Shown here piece by piece: positions 43,341-51,881 of a stretch of 64,000 nucleotides of DNA. The stretch comes from UBA7803 sp963822255. GTDB lineage: Bacteria > Pseudomonadota > Gammaproteobacteria > Pseudomonadales > Azotimanducaceae. The notes under the pieces were generated by a model that was not told the DNA's origin, searched no databases, and worked only from the letters and a program-made list of their open reading frames with translations. The position numbers and the translations under genes are program-made. The stretch covers positions 414,747-478,746 of the forward strand of contig CAWGGV010000001.1 of assembly GCA_963822255.1 (NCBI GenBank). The letters are read 5' to 3'. Positions within the stretch are counted from its first letter, which is position 1; every line of letters begins with the position of its first letter.

Positions 43341-45239
43341 TCATTCCACCAGGCTGGCCTGGTCCCCTTTGGCCTCGAGCCACGTCCGCCGGTCCGACGC
43401 CCGCTTGCGGTTCAGCAGCATGTCCATGAGGTCGTCGGTGGACTTGCCGTCGTCGATGGTGAGCTGCACCAGCCGCCGGGTCTCCGGCGCCATGGTGGTC
43501 TCGCGAAGCTGCAGCGGGTTCATCTCACCCAGGCCCTTGAAGCGCTGCACCTGCACGGCGCCGCGCTTGTGCTCGGCAGCGATGTAGTCGAGGCGCGCGA
43601 CCTTCTCGGACTCGTCGAGGGCGTAATACACCTCCTTGCCGACGTCGATGCGGTACAGGGGCGGCATGGCGATGAACACGTGGCCGGCCTCCACCAGCGG
43701 GCGGAAGTGCCGGACGAACAGCGCGCACAGCAAGGTGGCGATGTGCGCGCCATCGGAGTCCGCATCGGCGAGGATGCAGACCTTGTTGTACCGGAGTCCC
43801 GACAGATCTGCCGATCCCGGATCCACGCCGATGGCCACCGCGATGTCGTGCACCTCCTGTGAGGCGAGCACTTCGCTCGCGGCCACCTCCCAGGTGTTCA
43901 GAATCTTGCCCCTGAGCGGCATCACCGCCTGAAATTCCCGGTCCCGGGCCTGCTTGGCGGAGCCGCCGGCGGAATCGCCCTCCACCAGGAACAGCTCCGC
44001 CCGGTCGGCGTCCTGCCCCGAGCAGTCGGCGAGCTTTCCGGGCAGCGCCGGGCCCGCGGTGACCTTCTTGCGGGCCACCTTGCGGCTCGCCTGCGCCCGC
44101 CGCTGAGCGTTGGCGATCACCAGCTCGGCGAGGCGCTCGCCGTCGTGGGGATGCTCGTTCAGCCACAGGCTGAAGGCGTCCTTGGCGACGCCGGCGACGA
44201 ACACGGCCGACTGCCGGGACGACAGCTTCTCCTTGGTCTGGCCGGAGAACTGCGGATCGGCGAGCTTGGCGGACAGCACGTAGCCGCATTGCTCCCACAG
44301 GTCGTCGCCGGTGAGTTTGACGCCGCGGGGCAGCAGACCCCGGAACTCGCAGAACTCCTTGATGGCGTCGGTGAGGCCGCTCCTGAAGCCGTTGACGTGG
44401 GTGCCCCCCTGAGGCGTGGGGATGAGGTTCACGTACGACTCCGTCACCGCGTCGCCGCCGTCGGTGATCCACACCATGGCCCACTCGACGGCTTCCTCGT
44501 TACCCTCGGCACTGTGCATGAACGGCTCGGCCGGGATCGTCTCGGCGCCGGACAGCGCCGCCTCGAGGTAACCGCGAAGCCCGTCCTCGTAGTACCAGCT
44601 CGCGCTCTGCTCCGGATCCGCTTCCACCGAGAGACTGACTCTGAGACTCGGGCAGAGCACCGCCTTGGCCTGCAGCAGGTGCTTCAGGCGCGACACCGAC
44701 ACCTTCGGTGAGTCGAAGTAGCCGCCGTCCGGCATGAAGGTGAGGCGGGTGCCGGTGTTGCGCTTGCCAACCTTGTCCACCACCTCGAGCTCGGTCTTCG
44801 GCTTGCCCTGCTCGTAGCGTTGGCGGTAGACGTTGCCGTCGCGTTTGACCTCCACTTCCAGCCATTCCGAGAGGGCATTCACCACCGACACGCCTACGCC
44901 GTGAAGGCCGCCGGCGAAGTTGTAGTTGACCTTGTCGAACTTGCCGCCGGCGTGCAGGCGGGTGAGGATCAGCTCCACGCCCGTCAGCTCGAACTTCGGA
45001 TGCACGTCCACGGGCATGCCGCGGCCGTCGTCGACCACCTCCACCGAGCCGTCCTTGTAGAGGGTCACCTGGATTTCCCGGGCATGCCCTCCGAGCGCCT
45101 CGTCGACGCTGTTGTCGACCACCTCCTGAACGAGGTGATTGGGGCGCGTGGTGTCCGTATACATGCCCGGCCGCCGCCGCACCGGCTCGAGGCCGGAGAG
45201 CACCTGCAGCGACTCGGCGGAATACTTGGCTTCTGCCAT
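43341..45239 (-). CDS. parE: DNA topoisomerase IV subunit B
   Basis: ATPase subunit of topoisomerase IV. 632 residues (E. coli 630): 'LSGLEPVRRRPGMYTDTTRP', GHKL motifs 'EVVDNSVDEALGGHA' and 'VEVVDDGRGMPVD', 'GGLHGVGVSVVNALS', and TOPRIM 'ELFLVEGDSAGGSAKQARDR' with 'CILADADSDGAHI'. ATG 45239; 5 bp after the cpdA stop. Confidence 0.96.
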   Translation of the reverse strand: MAEAKYSAESLQVLSGLEPVRRRPGMYTDTTRPNHLVQEVVDNSVDEALGGHAREIQVTLYKDGSVEVVDDGRGMPVDVHPKFELTGVELILTRLHAGGKFDKVNYNFAGGLHGVGVSVVNALSEWLEVEVKRDGNVYRQRYEQGKPKTELEVVDKVGKRNTGTRLTFMPDGGYFDSPKVSVSRLKHLLQAKAVLCPSLRVSLSVEADPEQSASWYYEDGLRGYLEAALSGAETIPAEPFMHSAEGNEEAVEWAMVWITDGGDAVTESYVNLIPTPQGGTHVNGFRSGLTDAIKEFCEFRGLLPRGVKLTGDDLWEQCGYVLSAKLADPQFSGQTKEKLSSRQSAVFVAGVAKDAFSLWLNEHPHDGERLAELVIANAQRRAQASRKVARKKVTAGPALPGKLADCSGQDADRAELFLVEGDSAGGSAKQARDREFQAVMPLRGKILNTWEVAASEVLASQEVHDIAVAIGVDPGSADLSGLRYNKVCILADADSDGAHIATLLCALFVRHFRPLVEAGHVFIAMPPLYRIDVGKEVYYALDESEKVARLDYIAAEHKRGAVQVQRFKGLGEMNPLQLRETTMAPETRRLVQLTIDDGKSTDDLMDMLLNRKRASDRRTWLEAKGDQASLVE

Positions 45240-45244
45240 GGGGG

Positions 45245-46072
45245 TCAGGACCTGTTCGATAGATCGATGTTCAAGGGATAATCTTTCAACCGCCCGACCT
45301 GAGACTGGACGGTCCCGTCGGGATGCAGGCTGAGCCAGCGGTAGCCGGGACGGCCGCTGGCTTCGGCATCGTCGATGGCGAACCGCTGCGAACGGGGCCG
45401 GAACTGAAAGCACGTGGATGGCGTGCCCCACAGCTGAACGCCGCTCACCACACCCCGCACCTCCTGATGGACGTGGCCGAACACCAGTGCCCGCACCACC
45501 GGTGCGGCGCCGCTCCCGTTCCGGAGCTCGGCCCACGATGCCACCAGCTCGTGGCCGGCGACGATGACGTCCTTGTCGAGCCACGGGCAGCCGACAGCCC
45601 GCGGATGGTGATGGCAAGCCAGCAGCACGTGCTCGGCATCGCAGGCTTCGATGCTCGCCATCAGCTCGCGGCGCCGCGCTTCGTCGAAGCTAGCCTCCGT
45701 CTGATGATCAGCGTGGGTGTCGAAGCCGATCAGCATCCACTGACCGAGCGCCAGGGATCGCCTGCTCCCCAGCACGCGGGCCATGGGCTCGGCGAGATCG
45801 TGGTTGCCGGGCAGCTGCAGCAGCGGGCCCTGGAAACGCTGGCCGAGCAGGTCCGCGAATCGGCGGTAGGTAGCATCCTCCGGGTCGTGGGCGAGGTCGC
45901 CGGACGCGATCACCGCATCCGGGGTCCGCTCGCGGAGGGCCTGGTCGAGCACCGCCCGAAGCGAATCCGCGGTGTCGACGCCGAGCAGGGTGCGCCCGCT
46001 CGCGGCGGACGCAGGCCCAGGGGCCTTGAGGTGCGTATCGGTGATCTGCAGCACCTCGAGCGGCGCTGTCAT
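45245..46072 (-). CDS. cpdA: 3',5'-cyclic AMP phosphodiesterase CpdA
   Basis: Class III cyclic-nucleotide phosphodiesterase of 275 residues. Metallophosphatase motifs: 'VLQITDTHLKAPGP', 'ASGDLAHDPEDATY', 'LQLPGNHDLAEPM', 'LACHHHPRAVGCPW' and 'LVFGHVHQEVRG'. The ATG overlaps the upstream gene's stop (ATGA). Upstream of parE as in E. coli and Pseudomonas, where it tunes cAMP. Confidence 0.94.
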   Translation of the reverse strand: MTAPLEVLQITDTHLKAPGPASAASGRTLLGVDTADSLRAVLDQALRERTPDAVIASGDLAHDPEDATYRRFADLLGQRFQGPLLQLPGNHDLAEPMARVLGSRRSLALGQWMLIGFDTHADHQTEASFDEARRRELMASIEACDAEHVLLACHHHPRAVGCPWLDKDVIVAGHELVASWAELRNGSGAAPVVRALVFGHVHQEVRGVVSGVQLWGTPSTCFQFRPRSQRFAIDDAEASGRPGYRWLSLHPDGTVQSQVGRLKDYPLNIDLSNRS

Positions 46073-46512
46073 CCCGCGGAAACCAGCTCCGTCGCCGCCA
46101 TACCGTGGCGCAGGCACATGGAGAGGAACTCGGTCAGAAAACGGTTCACCTGCGCCTTCTCGTCCGGCTGATGCATGTGCCGGTTGGGGTACTCGTACAC
46201 CGGGCGGAAGTGGCGGGCGCCGTGGCACTCCACGACCTCGGCGCTGCGGGCGTCGTGGTAAAGACGCACGAGCATGCGCGGCCGCACGTTCCAGGGTGCC
46301 CGGGGAAGCTGCTGAAGCTCCACCAGGGTCGTGTAGGGACTGCGCTCCACGACCTTGAGCTCCACCCGATGGACGTTGTCGCCCATGGCCACGCCGAACA
46401 CGCTGACGTCCTCCTCCCGAAGGCCCGGAAAGAGCTTCATCAATCTCAGATAGTTGGCATCGCACTCCGCCATATGTGCAGGCAGATCGATGCGGTATCG
46501 CTTGTTCGGCAT
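46069..46512 (-). CDS. DUF1249 protein (YqiB-like)
   Basis: 147 residues: 'RIDLPAHMAECDANYLRLMK', 'PRMLVRLYHDARSAEVVEC' and 'YPNRHMHQPDEKAQVNRFLT' are the DUF1249 pattern. Function unknown. The yqiB-cpdA-(yqiA)-parE arrangement is conserved, and the overlap with cpdA implies coupling. Confidence 0.92.
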   Translation of the reverse strand: MPNKRYRIDLPAHMAECDANYLRLMKLFPGLREEDVSVFGVAMGDNVHRVELKVVERSPYTTLVELQQLPRAPWNVRPRMLVRLYHDARSAEVVECHGARHFRPVYEYPNRHMHQPDEKAQVNRFLTEFLSMCLRHGMAATELVSAG

Positions 46513-46646
46513 GATCTAAATGGTGACTCTCTATGTACTGCTCATGGTCCGGCCAATACTCTACACGCCTCACCGGAAGCCGTCACGGGCGGCCTCGGAG
46601 CGGCCTCTCGACCGGGTGGGGGACGTAGGCCGATCGTTGCTTGCGC

Positions 46647-48221
46647 TCACCGGGGTGTCGCGCCGCTTTGCCCGGCATTGTCACTGCCGGACGGCGCGTT
46701 GCCGGCGCCCGCCGCGCCGGTGCCCGGGCCGGACCCTGTCGGCGCCACCGGCTCGGGCATCGGGTACGTCTGACCGCCCGGAGCGAGGTTTTCTCCCTTC
46801 AGGCTCGCTGCGGTCGGTTTGGTGAGCCACTGGTTCAGATCGTAGACGTCCTCCGGGCTGACCGTGCCGGCCAGGCGCTTCAGCCTGGTCAGGTCAACGA
46901 CGTAGTCGAGCTTACTATTCTGGTAGTCGCGGATGGCGGAGTAGAAGCTCTGCTGAGACTGCAGCACGTCCACCACGTTGCGGGTACCGACGTTGTAGCC
47001 TACTTCGGCCGCTTCCAGAGCGGACCGGGTGGACGTGACCGCCTGAGCTCTCGCCTGGGTGGTCGCCACATCCGACCGAACCTGGATGTGGGACGCCAGG
47101 GTGGCCTGGGTGACGTTGCGGACCTGGCCTTCGTAGCCAGCCACCTGACCTTCGTAACGGGCGGCCGCCTGGCGCCGGTTGGCGCTGGTGAAGCCACCGG
47201 TGAACACCGGCACGTTCAACGTCACCGACACGGCGCCCCGCTGGTCAGTGGTGGGAAAGTCGACCTTGCCGCCGTTCGCCAGATCCTTGCGGGTGACGTC
47301 GCTGTCGCTGTCGGTATAGCCGAGCGCAAGATCCACCGTGGGCAGATGCTCGCTCGCCGCAGCACGGGCAGCGCGTTGGGCTGCATCGCGGCCGTAGGCG
47401 GCGGACTTGATGTCGTAGTTGTTCTGCAGCGCGAAGGTCACCCACGCTTGCGCATCCACGGGATCGGGGTCCACTACCGGGAAGTCGTCCTTCAGCACCC
47501 AGAGGTCGCCATGGGAACGGCCCGTCAGCACCGACAGGAGCTCTCGGTTGATGCCGAGCTGGCCCTCGTCGGTGATGCGCTGCGCCACAGCCAGATCGTA
47601 GCCGGCCTGCGCCTCGTGCACGTCGGTGATCGCCACCATCCCCACGTCGAACCGCTGCTTGACCTGGTCGAGCTGAGCCTTCAGGGCGCTTTCCTGGGCG
47701 CGGGAAGCCTGCAGATTGGCGGCCGCCCGCAGCACCTCGAAGTACGCCTGAACGGTGCGCAGCACGAGCTGCTGCTGGGCCGCCGCGAAATCGGCCTCCG
47801 CCTGCTTGGACAGCTCGACCCCCTGACGGAAGCTGAACCAGGCAGGCAGATCGAACAGCGGCTGGCGCAACGAGACATCCCAGGTGTCGGTATCCGACGT
47901 GGTGTCGGAGTGGTTGACCACCTGCTGGCCACCGATGAAAAACGAGCTCTTGGACTCGTCGTCGGTCTTGCTGTGAGTGAAACCGCCGTCGATCTGCGGC
48001 AGCAGACCGGCGCGGGCCAGATAGCGTTGCTCACGGCCGGCCCGGTACTCGGCCCGGGCCTGCTGAATGTTCAGGTCATTCTTCACCGCCAGCTCGTAAA
48101 CGCCGGCAAGGGTATTATCCGGAAACGCGGTCGCCTCATCCGCGGCGAGCGCTACGGGCACGTACAGCGCGACCAGACAGCCGGCCAGCAGGAAACGGCA
48201 ACGAGCGGGTGTTTCCCTCAT
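46647..48221 (-). CDS. tolC: TolC family outer-membrane channel
   Basis: Outer-membrane factor for type I secretion and efflux. 524 residues: signal peptide (RFLLAGCLVALYVPVALA), two repeats of the helical barrel/strand unit ('GVYELAVKNDLNIQQARAEY' and 'TFALQNNYDIKSAAYGRDAA', 'GYNVGTRNVVDVLQSQQSFY'), then a Pro/Gly/Ala-rich tail of about 60 residues. ATG 48221 has AAGGAAG six bases upstream. Confidence 0.92.
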   Translation of the reverse strand: MRETPARCRFLLAGCLVALYVPVALAADEATAFPDNTLAGVYELAVKNDLNIQQARAEYRAGREQRYLARAGLLPQIDGGFTHSKTDDESKSSFFIGGQQVVNHSDTTSDTDTWDVSLRQPLFDLPAWFSFRQGVELSKQAEADFAAAQQQLVLRTVQAYFEVLRAAANLQASRAQESALKAQLDQVKQRFDVGMVAITDVHEAQAGYDLAVAQRITDEGQLGINRELLSVLTGRSHGDLWVLKDDFPVVDPDPVDAQAWVTFALQNNYDIKSAAYGRDAAQRAARAAASEHLPTVDLALGYTDSDSDVTRKDLANGGKVDFPTTDQRGAVSVTLNVPVFTGGFTSANRRQAAARYEGQVAGYEGQVRNVTQATLASHIQVRSDVATTQARAQAVTSTRSALEAAEVGYNVGTRNVVDVLQSQQSFYSAIRDYQNSKLDYVVDLTRLKRLAGTVSPEDVYDLNQWLTKPTAASLKGENLAPGGQTYPMPEPVAPTGSGPGTGAAGAGNAPSGSDNAGQSGATPR

Positions 48222-48413
48222 GAATTCTTCCTTCTTTCGACTCCAAAACCTCGCGCAGCGCGATCGCGCCACCGGCTGAGGACCGGTCGCACGGCACCGT
48301 CGACGCATCGAAACGCCGTCCCCCGGAGCCATGGCCGCGGCGCGCAGCCGCGCGACACCTTAACCCGAAACCGGGCATCCTGCCTGGAAAGATAGCCAGC
48401 GGAAAGGTCGCCG

Positions 48414-49739
48414 TCACCCTCCCCCGCAGGACAGCATGGCGATCTCCCGGGCGAGCAGCTCGCCCAGGCGCCGACTGGCGCCGGCGTTCGCGGCCACCAC
48501 CTGCCGGGCTCGCTCGCCGGCGGCCCGCCGCTGTGCCGGATCCGCGAGCCAGCGCTCGAGCACATCGCCGAGCACCCGCTCGTCGTCCGCCAGCGCGATG
48601 GCGTCGGCTGCGCGGAACGCTGCCACCACGTCGGCGAAATTCTCGACCGCCGGACCCACCACCGCGGGCACGCCCCACACTGCCGGCTCGACGGGATTGT
48701 GACCACCGGAGCGGGTCAGGCTCCCGCCCACGAACGCGACGTCGGCCAGTCCATAGAGATACGCCAGCTCACCCATGGTGTCGCCCACGATCACCTCGGC
48801 CGAACGATCGCCGGCCGCCGGCCGGCTCTGCCACCCCAGGCGGAACCCATGACGGGCGGCGAGACGCGCCACCTCCCCGGCCCGCGCCGGATGGCGCGGC
48901 ACCAGGATCAGCCGCAGGCCGGGGAAGCGCGCGGCGAGCCGTTGCTGCACCGACAACGCCACCGCCTCCTCCCCGGGATGGGTGCTGGCGGCGATCCACA
49001 CCGGTACATCGCCGAAGCCCCAGCGCTCGCGCAGCGACGCCAGACGCGGCGCGTGATCGTCAGGCACCGCTGCATCGAACTTGACGCTGCCATGCACGAT
49101 CAGGCGGTCAGCCGGCGCGCCCAGCGCCTCGAAGCGGTGCGCGTGCGCGGGATACTGACAGGCAATCCAACGCAGCTGGCGCAGCATCGGCCGGGTCAGC
49201 CCGCCGAGTCGCGCATAGCCGCGGGCCGACCGTTCCGAGAGCCTGGCGTTCACCAGCAGCACGGGAACCGACCGCGCTGCTGCCTCCTCCATCAGGTTCG
49301 GCCACAGCTCCGTCTCCATCAGCACCAGCAGCTTCGGACGGACGGCCCGGTAGAAGCGCCGAACCGCCCAGGGAAAGTCGTACGGGGCGTAGCAGTGATA
49401 CGCGCGGCCCGGGTGCCGGGCGCGGACCTGGGCCGACCCGGCGGGGGTCATGGTGGTCACCAGGAAGGCGTGCTGCGGAAACTTCGCCGCCAGGGCCGTC
49501 ACCAGCGGTGCCGCCGCGATGGTCTCGCCGGCACTGACGGCGTGGAACCACACGCAGCCCGGCGGGATGTCCGCCGGGGTCCGGCCGAACCGTTCAGCCA
49601 CGCGCTCGCCGTACGCCGGCTCGCTCCGGGCCCGCCAGACGAGGCGGACGCGCACCCACGGCCATGCCGCCAGCAGCAGCCCCGAGTAGGCCCACCGCCA
49701 CAGCCGCCGCCGCATCCATTGCCACGTCCAGCGCCTCAT
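48414..49739 (-). CDS. waaA: 3-deoxy-D-manno-octulosonic acid (Kdo) transferase
   Basis: GT30 enzyme adding Kdo to lipid IVA. An N-terminal anchor (WAYSGLLLAAWPWVRVRLVW) precedes 'VWFHAVSAGETIAAAPLV', 'LLVLMETELWPNLMEEAAAR', 'ASTHPGEEAVALSVQQRL' and 'FVGGSLTRSGGHNPVEPAVW'. About 441 residues from the ATG at 49739; in-frame alternatives are TTG 49778 and ATG 49715, the latter fitting the family N-terminus best. The 190-bp gap to tolC shows no clear promoter or terminator. Confidence 0.94.
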   Translation of the reverse strand: MRRWTWQWMRRRLWRWAYSGLLLAAWPWVRVRLVWRARSEPAYGERVAERFGRTPADIPPGCVWFHAVSAGETIAAAPLVTALAAKFPQHAFLVTTMTPAGSAQVRARHPGRAYHCYAPYDFPWAVRRFYRAVRPKLLVLMETELWPNLMEEAAARSVPVLLVNARLSERSARGYARLGGLTRPMLRQLRWIACQYPAHAHRFEALGAPADRLIVHGSVKFDAAVPDDHAPRLASLRERWGFGDVPVWIAASTHPGEEAVALSVQQRLAARFPGLRLILVPRHPARAGEVARLAARHGFRLGWQSRPAAGDRSAEVIVGDTMGELAYLYGLADVAFVGGSLTRSGGHNPVEPAVWGVPAVVGPAVENFADVVAAFRAADAIALADDERVLGDVLERWLADPAQRRAAGERARQVVAANAGASRRLGELLAREIAMLSCGGG

Positions 49740-49818
49740 CGGGGGCGAAGCCTGCGGCGCGGCGGAGGAATCCGTCAAGGCCAGTGACGGCGTTGGCCAC
49801 CTGCCGCCGGCTCACGCA

Positions 49819-49885
49819 GAATGTGCGCAGCGCAAAAAACGCGCAGCGCAAGAATGTGCGCAGCGGAAGAATGTGCGCAGCGCAA
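49819..49885. repeat. Four tandem 16-17 bp palindromic units
   Basis: Units at 49819-49835, 49836-49851, 49852-49868 and 49869-49885. Three read GAATGTGCGCAGCG(C/G)AA and one is AAAACGCGCAGCGCAA. Each centres on the dyad TGCGC-A-GCGCA. The array lies in the divergent region between waaA and the FAD oxidoreductase gene, about 40 bp from the latter's start, where repeated operator-like sites could act. Confidence 0.8.
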
Positions 49886-49927
49886 TACAGCCCAGATCGC
49901 GTGTCGCCGGGAGACGTTCTGCCAGTC

Positions 49928-51112
49928 ATGGATTCTGCACGGGAGACAGCGCCGGACGAGGACGTTCCCACGGTGGACGTAGCCGTGGTGGGCGGCGGTG
50001 CCGCCGGGCTTTGGCTGGCGAACCGGCTCGAGGCTGGCGGCTACGCAGTGGTGGTATTGGAAGCAGGCGATCTGGGCGGCGCTCAGACCCTGGCCAGCCA
50101 GGGCATGATCCACGGCGGCATCAAATACGCCCTGTCCGGACGCCTGACGGGGGCCTCGGAAGCCATCGCCGCCATGCCCGGGCGCTGGCGTCGCTGTCTG
50201 CGCGGCGAGGGGGAGCTGGATCTCAGGGGACTGCGGGTACTCTCGGAGCGATATCATCTGTTCGCCGGCGATTCGAACCTCGGCCGTCTCACCACGTTCT
50301 TCGCCAGCCGCGCCCTGCGCGGCCGCATCCGCCGGCTCCACCGCAGCGAATTTCCGCCGGCACTGGCCGACCCGAGCTTCCGCGGCGTGGTCTACGCGCT
50401 CGACGAGCTCGTCCTCGACACCCGGGCTCTGGTGACCGCGCTTGCGGCCGGTGTCGCCGGCGCCGTCTACCGGCACCGGGTGGATCCCGCGGCCCTCACC
50501 GTCACGGGGGAAGGCGTGCTGCTCGGCCTGGGCAACGAGACGCTGCTGGCCCGCCGCCTGGTCCTCGCGGCAGGCGCCGGCAACGGCGACCTGCTCGGCA
50601 GGGTCGGCATGGATGCCGCCCACATGCAGCTTCGGCCCCTGCATCAGGTGATGGTTCGGCACACCTATCCCCACCCTCTATATGCCCACTGCCTGACCGG
50701 CCAAAGCGGCGCGGAGCCGCGCCTCACCATCACCAGCCATCCGGACGCCGAAGGGTGGCTGTGGTACCTCGGCGGGCGCCTCGCCAGCGACGGCGTCGCC
50801 ATGACCGCCGGCGAGCTGGTGCGCCACGCCCGCGCGGAGCTCGAGACGTGCCTGCCGTGGGTCGGCTGGGCTGGCGCCGAGTTCTCCACCCTGCGGGTCG
50901 ACCGCGCGGAGCCGGCGTTGGCGCGCCGCCGGCGCCCGGATCAGGCCTTCGCGGCGGCCTGCGGCCCGTGCGTGGTAGCCTGGCCCATCAAGCTCAGCCT
51001 GGTTCCGGACCTGGCCGACCGAGTGCTGGACCTCCTGCCTCCACCGGTGGGCGACCCACGGCCTCGCCTGCGGCTGCCGGCGGCCGGCCCGGGGCGGCCG
51101 CCGTGGGGGTGA
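49928..51112 (+). CDS. FAD-dependent oxidoreductase
   Basis: 394 residues with an N-terminal dinucleotide fold 'VDVAVVGGGAAGLWLANRLE' and 'YAVVVLEAGDLGGAQTLASQ', then 'GMIHGGIKYAL' and a DAO-like body ('RLVLAAGAGNGDLLGRVG'). DadA/LhgO-like; substrate unknown. The pair with the next aldo/keto reductase, beside waaA and hldE, also occurs in Pseudomonas as I recall. Ends one base before the next gene. Confidence 0.8.
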   Translation: MDSARETAPDEDVPTVDVAVVGGGAAGLWLANRLEAGGYAVVVLEAGDLGGAQTLASQGMIHGGIKYALSGRLTGASEAIAAMPGRWRRCLRGEGELDLRGLRVLSERYHLFAGDSNLGRLTTFFASRALRGRIRRLHRSEFPPALADPSFRGVVYALDELVLDTRALVTALAAGVAGAVYRHRVDPAALTVTGEGVLLGLGNETLLARRLVLAAGAGNGDLLGRVGMDAAHMQLRPLHQVMVRHTYPHPLYAHCLTGQSGAEPRLTITSHPDAEGWLWYLGGRLASDGVAMTAGELVRHARAELETCLPWVGWAGAEFSTLRVDRAEPALARRRRPDQAFAAACGPCVVAWPIKLSLVPDLADRVLDLLPPPVGDPRPRLRLPAAGPGRPPWG

Positions 51113-51113
51113 G

Positions 51114-51881
51114 GTGAACTACCGATCCCTCGGCAGCACCGACATCCGGGTTTCCGTGCTGGGGCTCGGCACGGTCAAGCTCGGGCGCAGCGAGCAGGTG
51201 AAGTATCCCCGGCCGTTTCAGGTGCCCGACGACGCGCACGCCGAGCGGCTGCTCGCCTGCGCCGCCGGCCTCGGGGTGAATCTGCTGGACACGGCGCCCG
51301 CCTACGGCGAGAGCGAAGCGCGGCTCGGCAGGCTGCTGGCCGACCGGCGCGCGGACTGGGTGATCTGCACCAAGGTGGGTGAGGAGTTCGAGTCGGGCCG
51401 GTCCCGGTACGACTTCTCCGCGGATCACGTCCGGCGCAGCGTCCACCGCTCGCTCGAGCGCCTGAACACCGACTACCTGGATGTGGTGCTGATCCATTCC
51501 GACGGCAACGATCTGGACGTCCTCGATCGCACGGACGCACTGGAGACCCTCATCGGCCTGAAGGCGGCCGGCTGGATCCGTGCCGTCGGCATCTCCCACA
51601 AGACCGAGGCGGGGGGACGCCGCGCACTCGACCTGGGCTGCGACGTGATCATGGCCACGCTGGACGCCGCTGACCGGCGGGAGTCCGAGCTGATCCGCGC
51701 CGCCGGCGGCCTCGGCCGTGGCGTGCTGGTGAAGAAGGCGCTGGGCGGCGGTCGTGCCGGACTCGACCGTCTGGGTTTCGCCGCCGCGCATCCCGGCGTC
51801 AGCAGCGTGATGGTGGGCACGATCGACCCCGCTCACCTGCGCGCCGACGTGGCGGCCGTGGCGGGGATCGGAGGCGTCTAA
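51114..51881 (+). CDS. Aldo/keto reductase family protein
   Basis: 255 residues, a shortened (beta/alpha)8 reductase: 'NYRSLGSTDIRVSVLGLGTV', 'NLLDTAPAYGESEARLG' (Asp and Tyr of the catalytic set), 'ICTKVGEEF' (Lys), 'RRSVHRSLERLNTDYLDVVL' and 'IHSDGND' (His). GTG start preceded by GGGGGTGAG. Its stop overlaps the convergent hldE stop by four bases. Confidence 0.88.
   Translation: MNYRSLGSTDIRVSVLGLGTVKLGRSEQVKYPRPFQVPDDAHAERLLACAAGLGVNLLDTAPAYGESEARLGRLLADRRADWVICTKVGEEFESGRSRYDFSADHVRRSVHRSLERLNTDYLDVVLIHSDGNDLDVLDRTDALETLIGLKAAGWIRAVGISHKTEAGGRRALDLGCDVIMATLDAADRRESELIRAAGGLGRGVLVKKALGGGRAGLDRLGFAAAHPGVSSVMVGTIDPAHLRADVAAVAGIGGV

Noticed and set aside
45240..45617. Longer ParE start within the cpdA gene.
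   Set aside because: The extra residues are out-of-frame cpdA sequence; ParE from 45239 has the normal 632 residues.
49664..49927. N-terminal extension of the FAD oxidoreductase through the palindromic repeats.
   Set aside because: It would be translated from the complement of waaA and the repeat; the dinucleotide fold begins soon after the ATG at 49928.
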